DNA of 64,000 nucleotides, from positions 1,059,501-1,123,500 of the forward strand of contig OY978098.1 in the NCBI GenBank assembly GCA_963854735.1, given 5' to 3'. Position numbers and translations under genes: made by a program. This document shows, in pieces, positions 1 to 12,592 of the stretch (positions are counted from its first letter, which is position 1; each line of letters starts with the position of its first letter). The stretch is from Marvania coccoides (Eukaryota; Chlorophyta; Trebouxiophyceae; Chlorellales; Chlorellaceae). The notes under the pieces were generated by a model, which saw nothing but the letters and a program-made list of their open reading frames with translations, had not been told where the DNA came from and made no database searches.

Positions 1-3000
1 AAGCTCCGCCGCTTTAAATGTGGTGGCCATGCTGCCGCCGGTCACCTCCAGCATCCAGGTGGCGGGGTTGTGCCCGGGCTGGATGGGGTCCACGCCTGGG
101 TAGCTCTGCAGGTAGGCAATGAGGTCTGAGGACTCGCAGCCCAGCGGGCCAAAGTATGTCAGGCGTCCGCCCTTTTGCATCAGCACCAGTTGGTCGAAGG
201 CCTCGAAGATCTCCATGCTGGGCTGGTGCACGGTCACCACGACGGTGCGGTTGCTGTTGGCGACGTTGCGCACCGCCCGCATGACAATGGCGGCGGCGCG
301 AGCGTCGAGCCCGCTGGTGGGCTCGTCCTGACGAGAAAAATGAAAAATGAAAGAAACTCATTGAGCACTTGTGATATTGTGATTCATTATCAGTTAAAGA
401 GCGCACGTATTTGTGTTTTGAAGGAAAGCAATGGTGTTCATAAAGCGCCCCTCAGCAAAATTTAAATGTGCCACAGTTAACTCACCATGAACATGACGCT
501 GGGGTTGGCCACCATTTCCACGGCGATGCTGAGCCGCTTGCGCTGCTCGATCGACAGTCCGTCGGCCCCCGGCTCTCCCACAATGCTGCTGGCCTTTCCT
601 CGCAGCTCCACAGTGTCCAGCGTGTGCTCAACGATGGCAGCCACCTGGGAGTCGCTCACCTCGGCTTCGTTCAGCCGCAGCCGGGCGCTGAAGGCCAGGC
701 TCTCCTTGACCGTCAGCCTGGCGGAATGGATGTCCATTTGCTCGACTGCAAGAGAGCGGGGGAAAAAATAATTAAATAAATAAATAATAAAGGATATATA
801 TGAGGGGGGTTGAAACAGCAGTGATGGTTATTCAGTACTGTAGTGTATTGTGTTCGTTTTCTTTCTTACCGTAGCCCACCACCCTGCTCCAGGTCTCCTG
901 AACTTTCGGCCGACCGTTGACCAAAATTTCACCCCTAATCACGCCCTGCGTCTTGCGCCCCGCCACCACGTCCATAAGCGTGGTCTTCCCCGCCCCTGAC
1001 CCACCCATCAGCGCCACCAACTGGCCAGGGCAGGCGTAGAAGTCGATGTGGTTCAGCAGCCGCAGCTTCCCGGCAATTTCCTTATCTTCAGAGTCCTTGA
1101 TGACGTTGGGGGCTGTGCCACCGGAAGGGTCGTTGACGTAGTAGCAGATGTCGCGGCAGGAGAGCGTGATGGGCACAAAGGGCACCACCACGCCCTCTCT
1201 TTTCGCCGTCACCGCCGGCCGAGAAGGAGATGAAGGGGACGGCGGGGTTTCGCCGTCTGCGCGCTCTGCGGTGACTTCCGGACGGCCAGGGACGCGCTCC
1301 ACCGTGATTTGGGGCAGCGGCTCTGCGCCATCGAGGTCTGACTCGGTGTGCAAGGGCCCGGAGGGATCCGCTCCAACGGTGGAGGAAAGGAAGCGCTTGG
1401 ACCTGGCAGCGATGGCCTTGAGCGACTTGGCGGGAGAGAAGGTGCTGGAGGACTCGGTGAGGGAGTCCACGCGCACGCGGCGGATGTAGTTGAACAGCTC
1501 CTTTTGCATTTCTTCCTTCTGTTCCTCCACGGGAACTGCAGATCGCAAGAGAAGAGCAAGCAAGTAAGCGGAAGAGTGGATCAGTACGCAAACATGGTCA
1601 AAGATACTCGTCAGAAAACATAGAAGCGATACATATGTTGCAGGGGCAAAACATTTTTTTTAGCAGAAACACACCCATCGGCAATCAAAAAAATCTTCCC
1701 AATCAATAAATTCAAGGTGAAAGGGGGCTTACCATTGGGCTGGGGGGACGGGGGGTGGGTCCACGTCAGCGCCATCGCGCTCATGATGGTCACAACGAAG
1801 ATGTACCCCCAGTTGAACCCGACTGCGATCCAAATCCACACAGTGTCATCGGGCATGCCAAAGGAGTCCAAGACCACGGGACCAGCGGGGCCCCAGCGCG
1901 GGGCGGTGAGCTCGTTGATGCATAGGGCCCTGATGGAGTAGGCCATGGGGTTGAGTCCCCAGTAGATCCAGATGAGGTAAGCAGGGATGGAGGAGGCAAT
2001 GATGGAGAAACCCTGAGTTTTGATGAAGAGGAAAGAGAAAACAGAAAATAAGGTCTGATGCTCGAGGTGAAGAAGAGAGCGAAGAAATTCTTAGAAACTC
2101 ACGTTGGTGATGGTGAGCATCAGCAGGAAGAGCGCTCCAAAGGCGTTGGCCACCACCTGCAGGTTGAGGAGGAGGGAATCGAGATAGGGAAGTAATGAGG
2201 CATGCAGAGTTCTTATATAGACCAAAATTGATAATATTGATGCTGTGTCTCACCATGTTGGGCATGATGCAGGCCAGGAACCTGAAGAGCGCCCCCATGG
2301 CGTTGGCCGACGACCACAGCACGAGGTAGAAAATGAAAAAGGCAGACGCGGTGCGGGTGAGCCCCGCGATGAAGTACGACACCAGTGCGAACATCAGCGG
2401 CTCCACCGTGGCGGAGGGGAGCTGCGCCAGGAAGAGCGCCACGGAGTAGGACCATGAAGGGAAGAAGCGGTTGTCGCGATGCTTGTAGAACACGCGCTTG
2501 GTCTGCATAACGAAACCTAGGGTGGGCATGGACGACATGGAGAGGTAGAGCGCGCTGATGACCATCATCGCGATGACTTTGCGGCCCTGCGAGAAGATTT
2601 CGCTGGGGTCAGAAGTCGAAGGCGGGCCGACTGAGGCAAACAGGGACGAGATCATGAGGCCCATGATGATGGCCTGCACCACGCGCGCGATGTAGAACGC
2701 CTTGTCCCGCCGCACCAGCAGCAGCTGCCGCTGCAGCGCCAGCAACGCGAGCTTGACGCCAGACCGGGCGTAAGGGGTGCGGGCCAGCGCCCATGGGCCC
2801 CCATAAGCACCTCCAGGCCCCACCGCGCGCTTCTCCGCATCATACGGGTCCATCTCCAGCTGGTGCCGCATCTCCATGCCGCGTGGGGTCTCCCAGAAGG
2901 CCGCCGCCATCTCCTCAACGCTCATGAGCAGCACCTTGGGGGGGTTCTCCAGCAAGTACGCCGGGTCCCGCTCCTCCGCAGGCACGCCGTGGGAGTCCAG

Positions 3001-4632
3001 CATTTCGGGCGCCGCGTAGGACATCTGCCCCATGGGAGTCGTTACTTCTTGGAGGAAAGAACCGGGGTCTTTGCGAGGCGGACAAACGAAGCCTAAGCTG
3101 CTGAAGAAAGACACGGCCTCGGCGATGGGGCCGTGGTAGATGACCTTCCCGTCGGTGAGCAGCAGCAGGTCGTCGAAGAGGCCCATCACCTCTGGCTCTG
3201 GCTGCAGCAGCGAGATGGCGATGGTGCGGCAGGTCGAGTGACATATCTCACGCAGGCTGCGGATCACGGTGAAGGTGGTAGCAGAGTCGAGGCCCGTAGA
3301 GATTTCGTCTGCGTAAAAATTGTTTGGTTCATAGGAAGGAAAATGAAATCAGTTTATCAGCAAAAACGCAACAAGAAAAAATAATTTAAGCATAAAAAGT
3401 GATATTACACAAAAGGAGTAAACTGACCCATAAACAGAGCCCACTGGGGTCCAGTGAGCACCTCCGCAGAGGTCACGCGCTTGCGCTCCCCCCCAGACAC
3501 CCCCCGCAGCGTCTCATTGCCCACAAACGTGTTGGCGGTGTGGGCCAGCCCCAAAAGGTGCATCACGATGTAGGGCCGCGCCCCCTGCAGCACCACCTGC
3601 CGCATGAGGTCCAAAAACTCCGTCTCGGGGTCGGAAGACGCCGAGGAGGGCGAGGCGGTGCTGCTAGCGCCGGCAGTTGTTCCGTCGGCAGTGCTGGTGC
3701 CTTCAGTGCGAGGGGTCACGCTGCCGCCGCCGCCCTCTTCCGCGGCCACCGCAGCCGCCACCTCGGCGTCCATGTCGCGGTGCTTGCGCATCAGGGCCGC
3801 TTCTGCCTTGTCCAGCGCCACCAGCGTGCTCACTTTTTCTTCTTCGGGGATTTGGCAGGCTGCAGCAAACTTCAGGGTCTCCAGCACCGTCAGGTTGGGG
3901 ATGTTGTTGTCATACTGGTCCACCAGCCCCGCCGTGCGCTGCACCACGAAGCTGTCCATCTCCTCACCATTGTACCTGGAATTTTATAGATATATTATTT
4001 TTTTATTCGCGTAGTTAGAAGGAGTTTTAAAACGGCCAAGTAAATACCAAAGCACTAATTACGGCTCACTTGATGGTGCCATCCACGCGGAGGGCCTTGT
4101 GGGCATGCAACCGCCCGCTCAGCAGCTGCATGAGCACCGTCTTTCCAGCACCAGGCGGCCCCAGCACCAGAGTCAGCGTACCCGGCTTGATCACACCGCT
4201 CACGCCGTCCAGGACCTTCACGGGTTTTGTGAGGAGGCTGCTGCCGACCAGTTTTTTTCCCATCGACTTGAAGGCGTTCCACACTGTGGGGTCGCTGGCA
4301 TCGCCCACCAGCGCGTCCGCCTCCACCGTCAGATTGTGGTACTCGATCTCCACGGTGGGAAAGCCCTTTTGCTTGAGGACCTCTGCCATGCGCTCAGCAA
4401 AGTTGGTGTCACCATCGCTGGTGAGAACCTGCATTGCCACCTGTGATTTAGCGATGCGCGCGAGCTTTTTGCGCGGGGCTTTCAGCTGCGCTTTGGCTTC
4501 TCTAATGAGCTCCGCCTCGTCCAGCGCGGCGTAGCTCTCCGCAGAGGACATCCGCAGCATAGGATGCTGGGATGTTTGGAAAGCTGCGGCTGGATCGAAA
4601 GAGGCATCGATGGGGGAGTAGTTATTGCTCAT
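1..4632 (-). CDS. Full-size PDR/ABCG-type ABC transporter (3' end outside window)
   Basis: Eight exons can be read: 4632-4070, 3975-3428, 3308-2254, 2156-2103, 2012-1733, 1535-870, 745-486 and 327-1. All are joined by GT-AG sites with consistent phase and give 1,251 residues before the window edge. The layout is reverse (NBD-TMD)x2, as in pleiotropic drug resistance ABCG proteins. NBD1 has Walker A GPPGAGKT (about residue 160), signature GVSGGERKR and Walker B/D-loop [13 protein letters not shown] first membrane domain follows. NBD2 has GGSGAGKT (about 1010), signature-like GLSIEQRKR and DEPTSGLDA. The PDR-specific string [12 protein letters not shown] lies near the left edge. The second membrane domain is not in the window. 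The start is the first ATG at 4632 (MSNNYSP); further upstream only a TTG is in frame. Family members export hydrophobic compounds across the plasma membrane. The substrate cannot be inferred. Confidence 0.93.
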
Positions 4633-5192
4633 CGTGATGGCGGGCAACCAGTGCCGTACGTGGCGGGTACAAACACGGAATTAATAGCAATCTAAAACAA
4701 CTTGAAATGGTGACCAGCCGCGTTCGTCTATCCGAATCACCCAAATATGCGGTGATATCCCGGAATTGGCGATGTGTATTATTAGAGATAGGGTGCTCGG
4801 TGCTTTCCCCGGTATTTTGTATGTTATCTATTATTATTAAAAAAATAGGTAATATCAAAGAAGAGAGATGGGCGGCTTTGCAGATACTAAAAGTTTTCCG
4901 CCATCATACTGTAGTTTTTTTGAATGAATTGTATGCATCTCTCACATCAGGGCCCTCCTGACAGGGGGGTTTGGTACTTACAAAAGAAACTTGGAAAATT
5001 ATTTTCAAAATATGCAAAAACATTAAAGAATATTTAGATACTTGCGCGAAGGCCAGGCTGTGGCGTGCGATGATTGAGAAGATATTGTCAATCTCGTGGA
5101 GAATAAGAAGAGAGATGGCTCAAGCCAAGATGAGTGAAATGCAGGCATACTAAGAAAAAAACAGTCAGTTTTTTCAGGTACAGCGGCAGCGT
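4633..5192. other. AT-rich spacer upstream of the PDR gene
   Basis: This stretch is AT-rich with stops in all frames. I see no RNA gene or conserved coding signal. It should contain the PDR promoter, but no clear core element stands out. Confidence 0.4.
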
Positions 5193-5457
5193 TTTCCTCA
5201 GGCGAGACAACCCCAGCTGCGCTGATGCGGGGTTTCTTGGTGGGCGACTGCCCTTCCTTGTCGGGGGAGGACACCGCCGGGCGCTTCTGCTTGGGCGACA
5301 AAGTCGATGGCATCGCCTCTTCGCGGTGGGACTTCCCGAATTTTGAGAACGTGGTCGCGGATTTCCTCGTGAGCGGAGCTGCCGGGGCAGCGCCCTCCGG
5401 GGTGGGAACGGGCTCCGCGTATGTGCATGATTTTTGGCACCAGGGTGTCCCTTTCAA
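5193..5457 (-). other. Possible exon of a basic Ser/Pro/Lys-rich protein
   Basis: A GC-rich island of about 260 bp is open on the minus strand. It encodes low-complexity basic sequence with repeated SP dipeptides (LSPKQKRP, SSPDKEG, SPTKKPRI), like a nuclear tail region. The composition resembles the exons of neighbouring genes, but no ATG begins this frame. A second minus frame is open from an ATG to a TGA at 5198. A polypyrimidine tract ending in AG (about 5155-5160 on the minus strand) could be a splice acceptor. No family is recognised. It could be one exon of an unresolved gene or chance coding-like sequence. Confidence 0.2.
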
Positions 5458-5781
5458 CCGATTTTTACCTTCAAGAAGAAAGAAATTGTATTGCCACTAC
5501 ATCGAGGGGAGTCAGAGAATTCCATCCTGGACAGTGTCATCTCAGCACAGAAGAATATGTTGAAAGAGAAGAGACCCGCAGGAAAGGGCCGCCAGGGTTG
5601 GCGACATTCGAAGTGTGCAGCTTTTGTTACAGCTTATTTTTATAGGGCATGAGGCATTTAAAGCGAGCATGAATTATCTAGACATCATCCATGGCATTCT
5701 AACACAAAAAGAGAAGGAAAAAAATAAACTACGTATGCTCTATCCATTTTCCCACCGTCCTTGCCGGGAGCAATCTCCTCG
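5458..5781. other. Spacer, no clear gene
   Basis: A short plus-strand open stretch lies at about 5483-5648, after a possible acceptor (ttcaag), and ends in TAG. It matches nothing I recognise. The remainder is AT-rich 3' flank of the p47 gene. Confidence 0.3.
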
Positions 5782-6992
5782 TCACAGCTTCTGCAGCACC
5801 ACCGAGTTGGCCAGTCCCGCGCCCTGAATGGTGGCGCCGTCGTCTTCTAGCTTCTGCGACGGAAACGCCGTCATCAGCGAGAAAGCAGTCGGCCCACCGG
5901 GGCGGGCTGCGCGAATGAACGCCCGGATGTCCCCCACGGTGTGATCCAGATTGAATTCCGCCACCAGGCGGCTGCTGTCAGCCAGTCGCAGCTGAATGGA
6001 GGTTTTGGGCTTGCCGGGATCCGCGCCAGGCCAGGAAACGCTGCCCGCCACCACCGCCACCGCTTCCGCCAGAGTGGGCCCCCCCGCGGCAGCGGCCGCT
6101 GCGGAGGTGGAGGCGCCGCTGGCGTCGTCCGTAAGCTTGCGCCCAGCCCCTCCGAACGCGGTGAACCTGGGTTGGGCGGGCGGAGTGTAATCTTCGTCCC
6201 GCCTCACCAGGTTGACTGCCACGTGGATGTTGGGGTCCCCTGGGTCAAGCTCAGGGGGTAGCTGGCCGCGGGAGATGGCGGTCATGAACTGCATGTTGGC
6301 GGGGTCGTCCATGCGGCGCGGTTCGCCTGTTATTTGTGCAAAATAAAAACGACGGGAAAATATTGATGTATATTATTGAAAAGGGAGTGGATTAGGTTAG
6401 GAGCATTCACACAAAACGCACCATTGTCCACGGTGAAAATGCCGTTGGCGTAGAAGGCGATGGTGCGGGCCTGCTCCTGCGCCTCTGGGGCCGCCTCGGG
6501 CAGCGGCGGCGAAGATTCCCCGCCCGCCAGCGTCCTGGCGCGCCCCCCAAAGGCCTGGAACCCGCGGGAGTCGGGGTGGAGATCGGCGGGGCGACCTTCA
6601 GTGGCCCCCGCGCGGCGCGCGTTCTCGAAGAGGTCCTCGACGGCATTGCCTTTTTTGTCGTCTTTGGGAGCGCCCTTCACGATCTGGCCGCTCTTCTCGC
6701 CGCCCACGTAGTAGTCGTTGTGGTCGTCCTCTTCGGACTCTTCGTCCTCGTCCTGGTTCAGCTCCGCGAAGCCCCGGACGTTTCCGCGGGAGCCACCTCC
6801 ACCAGCAGGCTTCTTTCCGCCACCGGCGGGGGCAGAGGGGCCCGCTGCCGCGCCCGCGGTGGGCCGCTCGGCGTAGAACTTTTCGATCGCCTGAGGGAGG
6901 TCCCCACCCGTGGCGTCGAGGAAGCGCAGCGCCTGGCCTCGAGACGCTCCGGTGATCGAAACAAACTGGGCCACATCACCCTCCGAGCCCAT
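5782..6992 (-). CDS. NSFL1C: p47/NSFL1C-type UBA-SEP-UBX cofactor of Cdc48/p97
   Basis: Two exons, 6992-6422 and 6326-5782, encode 371 residues. Domain order is diagnostic. An N-terminal UBA domain (about 1-45; GASRGQALRFLDATGGDLPQ) is followed by a Gly-rich and acidic linker. The SEP domain (about 165-240) begins FYANGIFTVDNGEPRRMDDP and contains the conserved RGQLPPEL. A C-terminal UBX domain (about 290-371) carries the TAFSLMTAFPSQ version of the FPR-loop region and ends VVLQKL. The UBX binds the N-domain of Cdc48/p97. UBA binds ubiquitin. Homologues act in membrane fusion and protein degradation in the cytosol and nucleus. The intron splits the SEP domain. Start MGSEGD at 6992 is the first ATG. 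Confidence 0.95.
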
Positions 6993-8522
6993 GGTGACGC
7001 GGGTAGCGGGTAGCGTGCTTTATTATTTAAAAAAATGGAGTCCTCCGGAGGGAGGAGAGAGCAAAAATATGAAGTTGAGCCAAATTTAATTTTTCCGTTT
7101 TCCGATGCATTTATATGCCCCAGCGAGGCGTTCCGCGGCGTTTTTTACGATCTTACATTTATTATTGTATCATTTAAAGCAACGCGGGGCCTTAAAACGC
7201 CTGTTTCAGCGAGTTCTGGTCTCGAGGAATCCGTATATGTGGCAGGCCCTAGGGATGCCTCTTACTGTTTGCCGCTTTATTATAATTATACACGGCGCTG
7301 TAAAGTCCACTTTGGGGCCTGTAGATGGCATTTGAATCTCTATACAGCAACGTTTTAATTATTGTTTTTGAAAACTGATCAGCACCTTGACGTTCCTCGC
7401 TCTGCCAAAGTAAACCATCTGGAATATTAACGATCGTCAATTAAATTAAAGCCAACCATTGCAGCTGACTGCCCTATTAAAATCCTTAAAAACAGGTTTC
7501 CTCCTGTGCCCCGCCCAGAGTAAATGATGATGTCATTGACCTACACGGAGGATAGTTAAGCCCACGATACATAGGGCGTGACACGGCCTAATTGGTCCTT
7601 CAAAGAAGCGCTGGGAAAAACTCCCCCCAAGCCCTAGCGGGACCACAGGCAAGAACAGTTCTTTCAAGCATTTTTTTCATATAAGCTTGCATGATCTCCT
7701 TCCTCTCAGCGCACATCATCCATCCCGCTTGGCTGGACAAAGAGCGCTGCCAGGACGTCTTCTTTGAAGAGGTGGTGGCAATGTGGGCTGCAGAAAGGGA
7801 GCGGCGTTGCATTTTTTCCCAAACAAACTTTCAACTCGTATCACCATAAGAACTTGAACGAAACACAGCGATGAGGTCGCGGTGCCCATTTATGTGGCTG
7901 TAGAGAGAAATGCCCGCACGTAGGGAGTAGGTGGGGAGACTGATGATGTTGGAACTGACCACGTGGCAATCTCTTCACGCGCATATCTCTTCTTTTTCAG
8001 CCAACGAATGCTGCTCTGCTCAGAGATGAGAAGTGCCATTCGCAAAAATGGCGTGCTGTACAATTTAGTTCTATTTAAAAAACAAGTTGTACAGCAAATT
8101 ATGATGATCGTCGATTTTGTAGGGTCCTACACTAATTTGTTTTTTACGCATCTTCTCTTGTGTCCTTACCACCCGCTCTATATTTCTACGTATTAACACC
8201 AGTTTATATTAATTAAAAAAAAACTTTCTCTCGCCAAACGGCCTGCCCTGGCACAGGCCTACTCTACCGTTTTGAAAGAAGTCCGCTCCGTATTTTTTTG
8301 GGAACGGCCATCTCCTTACCAAGCGAAGCAGCAGGTAAATGCTTGTATCGGGAGAAACAGTGGTCGGCATTACAATCGCCAGGATTTTTTTGAATTTTTC
8401 TTGAGATGCACAAGGACCAGGTGACAGTACGGCCGCCGTACACTGCCGGGCTACGTCGTTTTTTCTTCTTCATTTTGTCGTTCATTTCTCGCGCAGAAGC
8501 TTCCTTCCGTCGTCCTCCCACC
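6993..8522. other. 1.5-kb spacer with unassigned coding-like patches
   Basis: Mostly AT-rich. The stretch 7690-7850 is richer in GC and open on both strands: a plus reading contains HIIHPAWLDKERCQDVFF and runs to TAA near 7849; a minus reading runs from an ATG at 7812 to 7600. Neither matches a family I know and they are mutually exclusive, so no gene is called. The last 150 bp, rich in T and C, should carry the promoter and 5' UTR of the multicopper oxidase. Confidence 0.4.
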
Positions 8523-11500
8523 ATGGGAATCTTGACCATCCTGGCATACGCAGCGCTATGCTGCGTGGTCAGCGCTCAAGTACCACCCTCGCCGTATGAC
8601 TCTGCAGACAAAATCTGTGCAGCTGGCAACGGTCCGGCTTTCAACTTTGACGTTGATGGTTTCCCTGGAACTCCCTACATTCTGACTCCCTTTGTCGACG
8701 AGTTTGTAAACCCTCCGGAACTGGCGCACAAGCACGAAGCCTGCCGGTCTGATGATGGCCACTGCTTAACTTCTTATGAGATTGACGTCTATGACAAGCA
8801 GCTGCACCCCTTCAACAACACCATCCCTTCCTGCGCGGCCCTGCCAGGCACCTGGTTCCTGACGTGAGTAGCCAATACAACTATTTGGAGAGTTGGTTTG
8901 TTGGTTATTAAACGCTAATTGTTACAATTTTTGGGTGCTGAGCTTTATTTTTTATTCTTTTTATATTGCAGATATAATGGGGTCGTCCCAGGTCCATCTA
9001 TCATCATCGCCGCTGGCCAAGAAAATCTCGTTCGCTTTAACAATAAGATTGGAAAGGGGCCACTGTTCACCTCAACTGTGCACCCCTGCGACGCTACCGG
9101 GCGCAAAGGCCGCCCTTTCTCCGTCCATCTCCACGGCAGCGCATCGCTGGCTCCCTATGACGGCTGGGCGGAGGACGAGACTTGCGTGGGTGAAACCAAA
9201 GACTACATCTACCCCAACAACCGCCCCGTCACTGGCTGGTAAGGAATTTAATCTAGGTGTTAATCCTCAGAACTTTACCTGCCGCTGCTCGACCTCCCAG
9301 GGGCACTCCCCTGAGAGGTGTTTATTTCTGACGTGCGTGGACAAATTCGTATGTTTCTGAACGTCTCTTTTGCTATTTATAGGTACCACGACCACGCTCT
9401 GCACATCACTTCAGACAACGCGTATTTTGGCTTAGCGGGTGAGTTTAGCTTTGTAAACAATCTGCATAAATAATTTATGTACCGCGTGTACTGCGTCCTA
9501 CCAAATATCCTCTCATATTCTTATTTTTTATTCCAGGCATGTACTTCGTGAGCGCCAAGAAGAAGCACGGTGCCTGCGGCGAGCCCTGGAACCTGGAAGA
9601 CGTTCCTGAGCTGCACATGGTTCTGCAAGACAAGCTGCTCGACGCCACCTGCCAGCTCGCCTTCGACACCGCTGATGCCCACGAAGATAACTTTTACGGT
9701 GATATCAACCTTGTTAGCGGTGAGAAATTATCCTTTTTGTGCTGCTTCAGTATTTCACATGCCCAGTACCCCCGAGAGTAATTATGCTCTTTGTAATGCC
9801 ATTGTCAGTGACACCTTTCCACCGAACCAAACATGTATTTATTTTCTGCGCAGGCATTCCGTTCCCTGTCATGAATCTCGAGCCCAAGCATTACCGCATG
9901 CGGATGCTCAATGCTGCCGTGAGCCGCCCTTTTAAGATCAAGATCAAGAACGCGCAGCTCCAAGACGTGTCCCAGGACATTTGCACAATAATTGCAAGCG
10001 ACGGAGGGTACCGCTTTACGCCTACCGGCTTCCCTGCTGACGGCCTGCTGATTGGGGTGGCCGAGCGCTATGAAGTGAGCATTGTTTTTCCTTCCATTGG
10101 CAATCTAGCCTTCATTTTCTAACCCTCCAAAACTTCGATCCAACAAATTCTGCAGATGGTCTGTGATTTCAGCGCCTTAAAAGGCCAGACGCTGTTCCTG
10201 TACAACGAGGCAGATGACAAGCTCATGCCGGCCGTCCCCTACTTCTGCTTCAGCCACCTGGTTGCAAAGATCGTCGTTGGGGCAAGTGTCACCGGCAGCA
10301 ATGCTAAGTTTGACCCCACCGTCGCAGCCCCCAAGCCCAACCAGCCCCTTGAAAGGGTTATGAGCGGCGCTGACTACGATGCTGCTGTCGCCATGGCCAA
10401 TACTGGAAACTCCCACCGCCAGCTGAAGTTCGGGAAGTCAGGGAGTCAGTGGACCATCAATGGAGAAACGTGGACGACGTTCAAAATTGCCGCGGCAGGT
10501 GAGGTCTTGTATTTTTCTTCTTCTTGTTGTTAAATTGTTTAATCCTATTTTTTTACCTTGATTTTCTTTTTTATTTCTGCAGACGTCGGCCAGAATACCT
10601 GGGAGGTCAGTTAGTTCTCCTGCTAATAATATTCTGGTCGTGTTATTCGAAAAAGAAGAAAGTGGCCAGCTTTGCTTGCTCTCCTTTATTTTATCTCATC
10701 TTCTCTCTTTCTTAATTAATGCGCGTAGGTGTGGGAGCTCAGCAGTGGCGGAGGATGGTGAGATAATCTTTATTTTAAATGAAAAAATAGTTAATATTGC
10801 AAATTGCGACTGCAGTTGGGCAATGGTTGGTAATATCAATACTATAACAGTGATGGCAGTTTAATCTTAATGCTTTAGTTGAACATTTCCCTTTCCTTGT
10901 GTTTTAATTCCAGGTTCCATCCAGTGCATATTCACCTCATCGACTTTTTCATCGTACGCCGTGACGGGGCTAATGGCGTGAGATCTTACGAGCAATTATC
11001 GCCCAAGGTAAATCAAGTATTTCACGATTTGCGACTGAGGAAATTTAATTAGCTGATGCTCTTTTTCTTTCTTTTTATAATAACCCATTAATATATATAT
11101 TTTTTGCTGGTTTTTTTGGGGGGGGTAGGATGTCATGTATTTAGGCAGTTCAAATACCCTGTACGTCATAGCCCGGTTTGGAGCCCACCGCGGAGACTAT
11201 ATGGTAAGTACAGCTTAACTTGATGTAAACATGCTTTCCGTTTGAAATTGACTTTGTCACCAACTCATTGAATTTCCTCCATTCCGTCGTTTCTTTTCGC
11301 AGTTCCATTGCCACAACCTGAGGCATGAGGATAATGGTAGGCGATTTATTCATTAGTTTTTTTTATATCCCAAAACCGCTCTACCTCCAAAAATTCATTT
11401 CATCATCCGTATTGCTCTCTTCCACCTTCCTCGTAGATATGATGAGAGCCTACCGGATACTTGATAGCCAAAATGGCAAGAACGCTGCCTCTGCCACTCA

Positions 11501-12592
11501 ATTCTTGACCGTCAACGGCATCGTCTACAACAACTTTAATTACGCCGATCCCATGGGAGCACACACCGCCGCAACAGCTAATCCGCCCACCCTCGGCAAC
11601 GATTACGTGAAAACATTGCTGGACAGAAATGTGAGCGGAAAACAAAGTTGAATTCAAATACTTGGATTGATGCCACATTTGATGGAATTTAACCAACGAG
11701 TTTTGTCTTTCGCAGGTGTATCGAATCTTCTACCCTGAGAGCAACGACACAATTGTCCTTAATAAAGCCATCAACCCCTGGAAGAGCAAGTGGGCCCCGG
11801 GCCACTGCACTGACGAAAATCTCCCTCTCGCGTCGCCCCCGCCTCCTTCTGAAGCCGCTTCCCCACCGCCCCCCAAGATTGTCTCTCCTCCTCCACCTAC
11901 AGTGTCGCTCTCGCCGCCGCCCCCTGACGCGTCTCCTCCCCCTCCTCCGCTCGAGGCGTCGCCTTCTCCACCGCCACCGGTAGTCGCTGAAATTGCGTCC
12001 CCGCCTCCCCCTCAGGCTGAAAAATCCTCTAGGTACGTACTTATCTTTTCAATTATTCATTTTGTTCTCGAGGGTAACATTTGCATCCGCCATTTATTTA
12101 TTTCCATCCTATTTTTTTCTCTCAGCAGCCCGCCGCCACCCAGCGCCGAAACTGCCAGCCCGCCGCCACCCAGCGCCGAAACTGCCAGCCCGCCGCCACC
12201 CAGCGCCGAAACTGCCAGCCCGCCGCCACCCAGCGCCGCCACCAACACCATGACCTGCACCATGACCACCCTTCTTGGCAAGCGTCTCACGGGCAGATCC
12301 GCGTTCAGGAAGTTCAGTGGTATCAAGCGCTCTGAGTGCCACAACAGGTGCTCCGCCAACCCCAAATGCTTGAGTTACACCTTCCGCACTGGTTCCAAGA
12401 AATTATGCTCGTTCTTTTCGAAGCGTGCTGGCAAGGTGTGTATTTGGAACTGCCCTGCTGCAGACTCATTTCCTCTTTTCCTTGCAAAATATTTCAAAAA
12501 TTCACACGTGACAATTTTGATTTCTTTTGCAGATGATTGTACGGGAGGTGATCGGATACCACAGCGGTTCTGAGGTATGCGTTGTGTCGTAG
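8523..12592 (+). CDS. Secreted multicopper oxidase with Ser-Pro4 linker and Cys-rich tail
   Basis: Fifteen exons splice in perfect phase into 848 residues: 8523-8863, 8972-9238, 9383-9438, 9537-9719, 9854-10074, 10156-10498, 10583-10605, 10729-10757, 10914-11007, 11129-11203, 11303-11336, 11437-11630, 11716-12032, 12126-12435, 12533-12592. A signal peptide (GILTILAYAALCCVVSAQ) starts the protein. All four copper motifs are present: VHLHGS, WYHDHA, HPVHIHLIDF and HCHNLRHEDNDMM. These are the type 1, 2 and 3 copper ligands, as in CotA- or bilirubin-oxidase-like enzymes. After the oxidase fold comes a Pro-rich linker of SPPPP units (about 665-775), then a Cys-rich PAN/apple-like module with the string CHNRCSANPKCLSYTF. 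The linker resembles hydroxyproline-rich extracellular matrix proteins of green algae, so attachment to the wall or matrix is inferred. The substrate (phenolics, tetrapyrroles or metal ions) is unknown. Stop TAG at 12590. Confidence 0.93.
12126..12240 (+). repeat. 30-bp tandem repeat coding SPPPPSAETA
   Basis: Almost four near-identical 30-bp units encode the decapeptide SPPPPSAETA inside exon 14 of the multicopper oxidase. The near-perfect nucleotide identity indicates recent expansion by slippage or unequal exchange. The acceptor before it reads cagcag (12123-12128), a NAGNAG site that could add or drop one residue. Confidence 0.9.
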
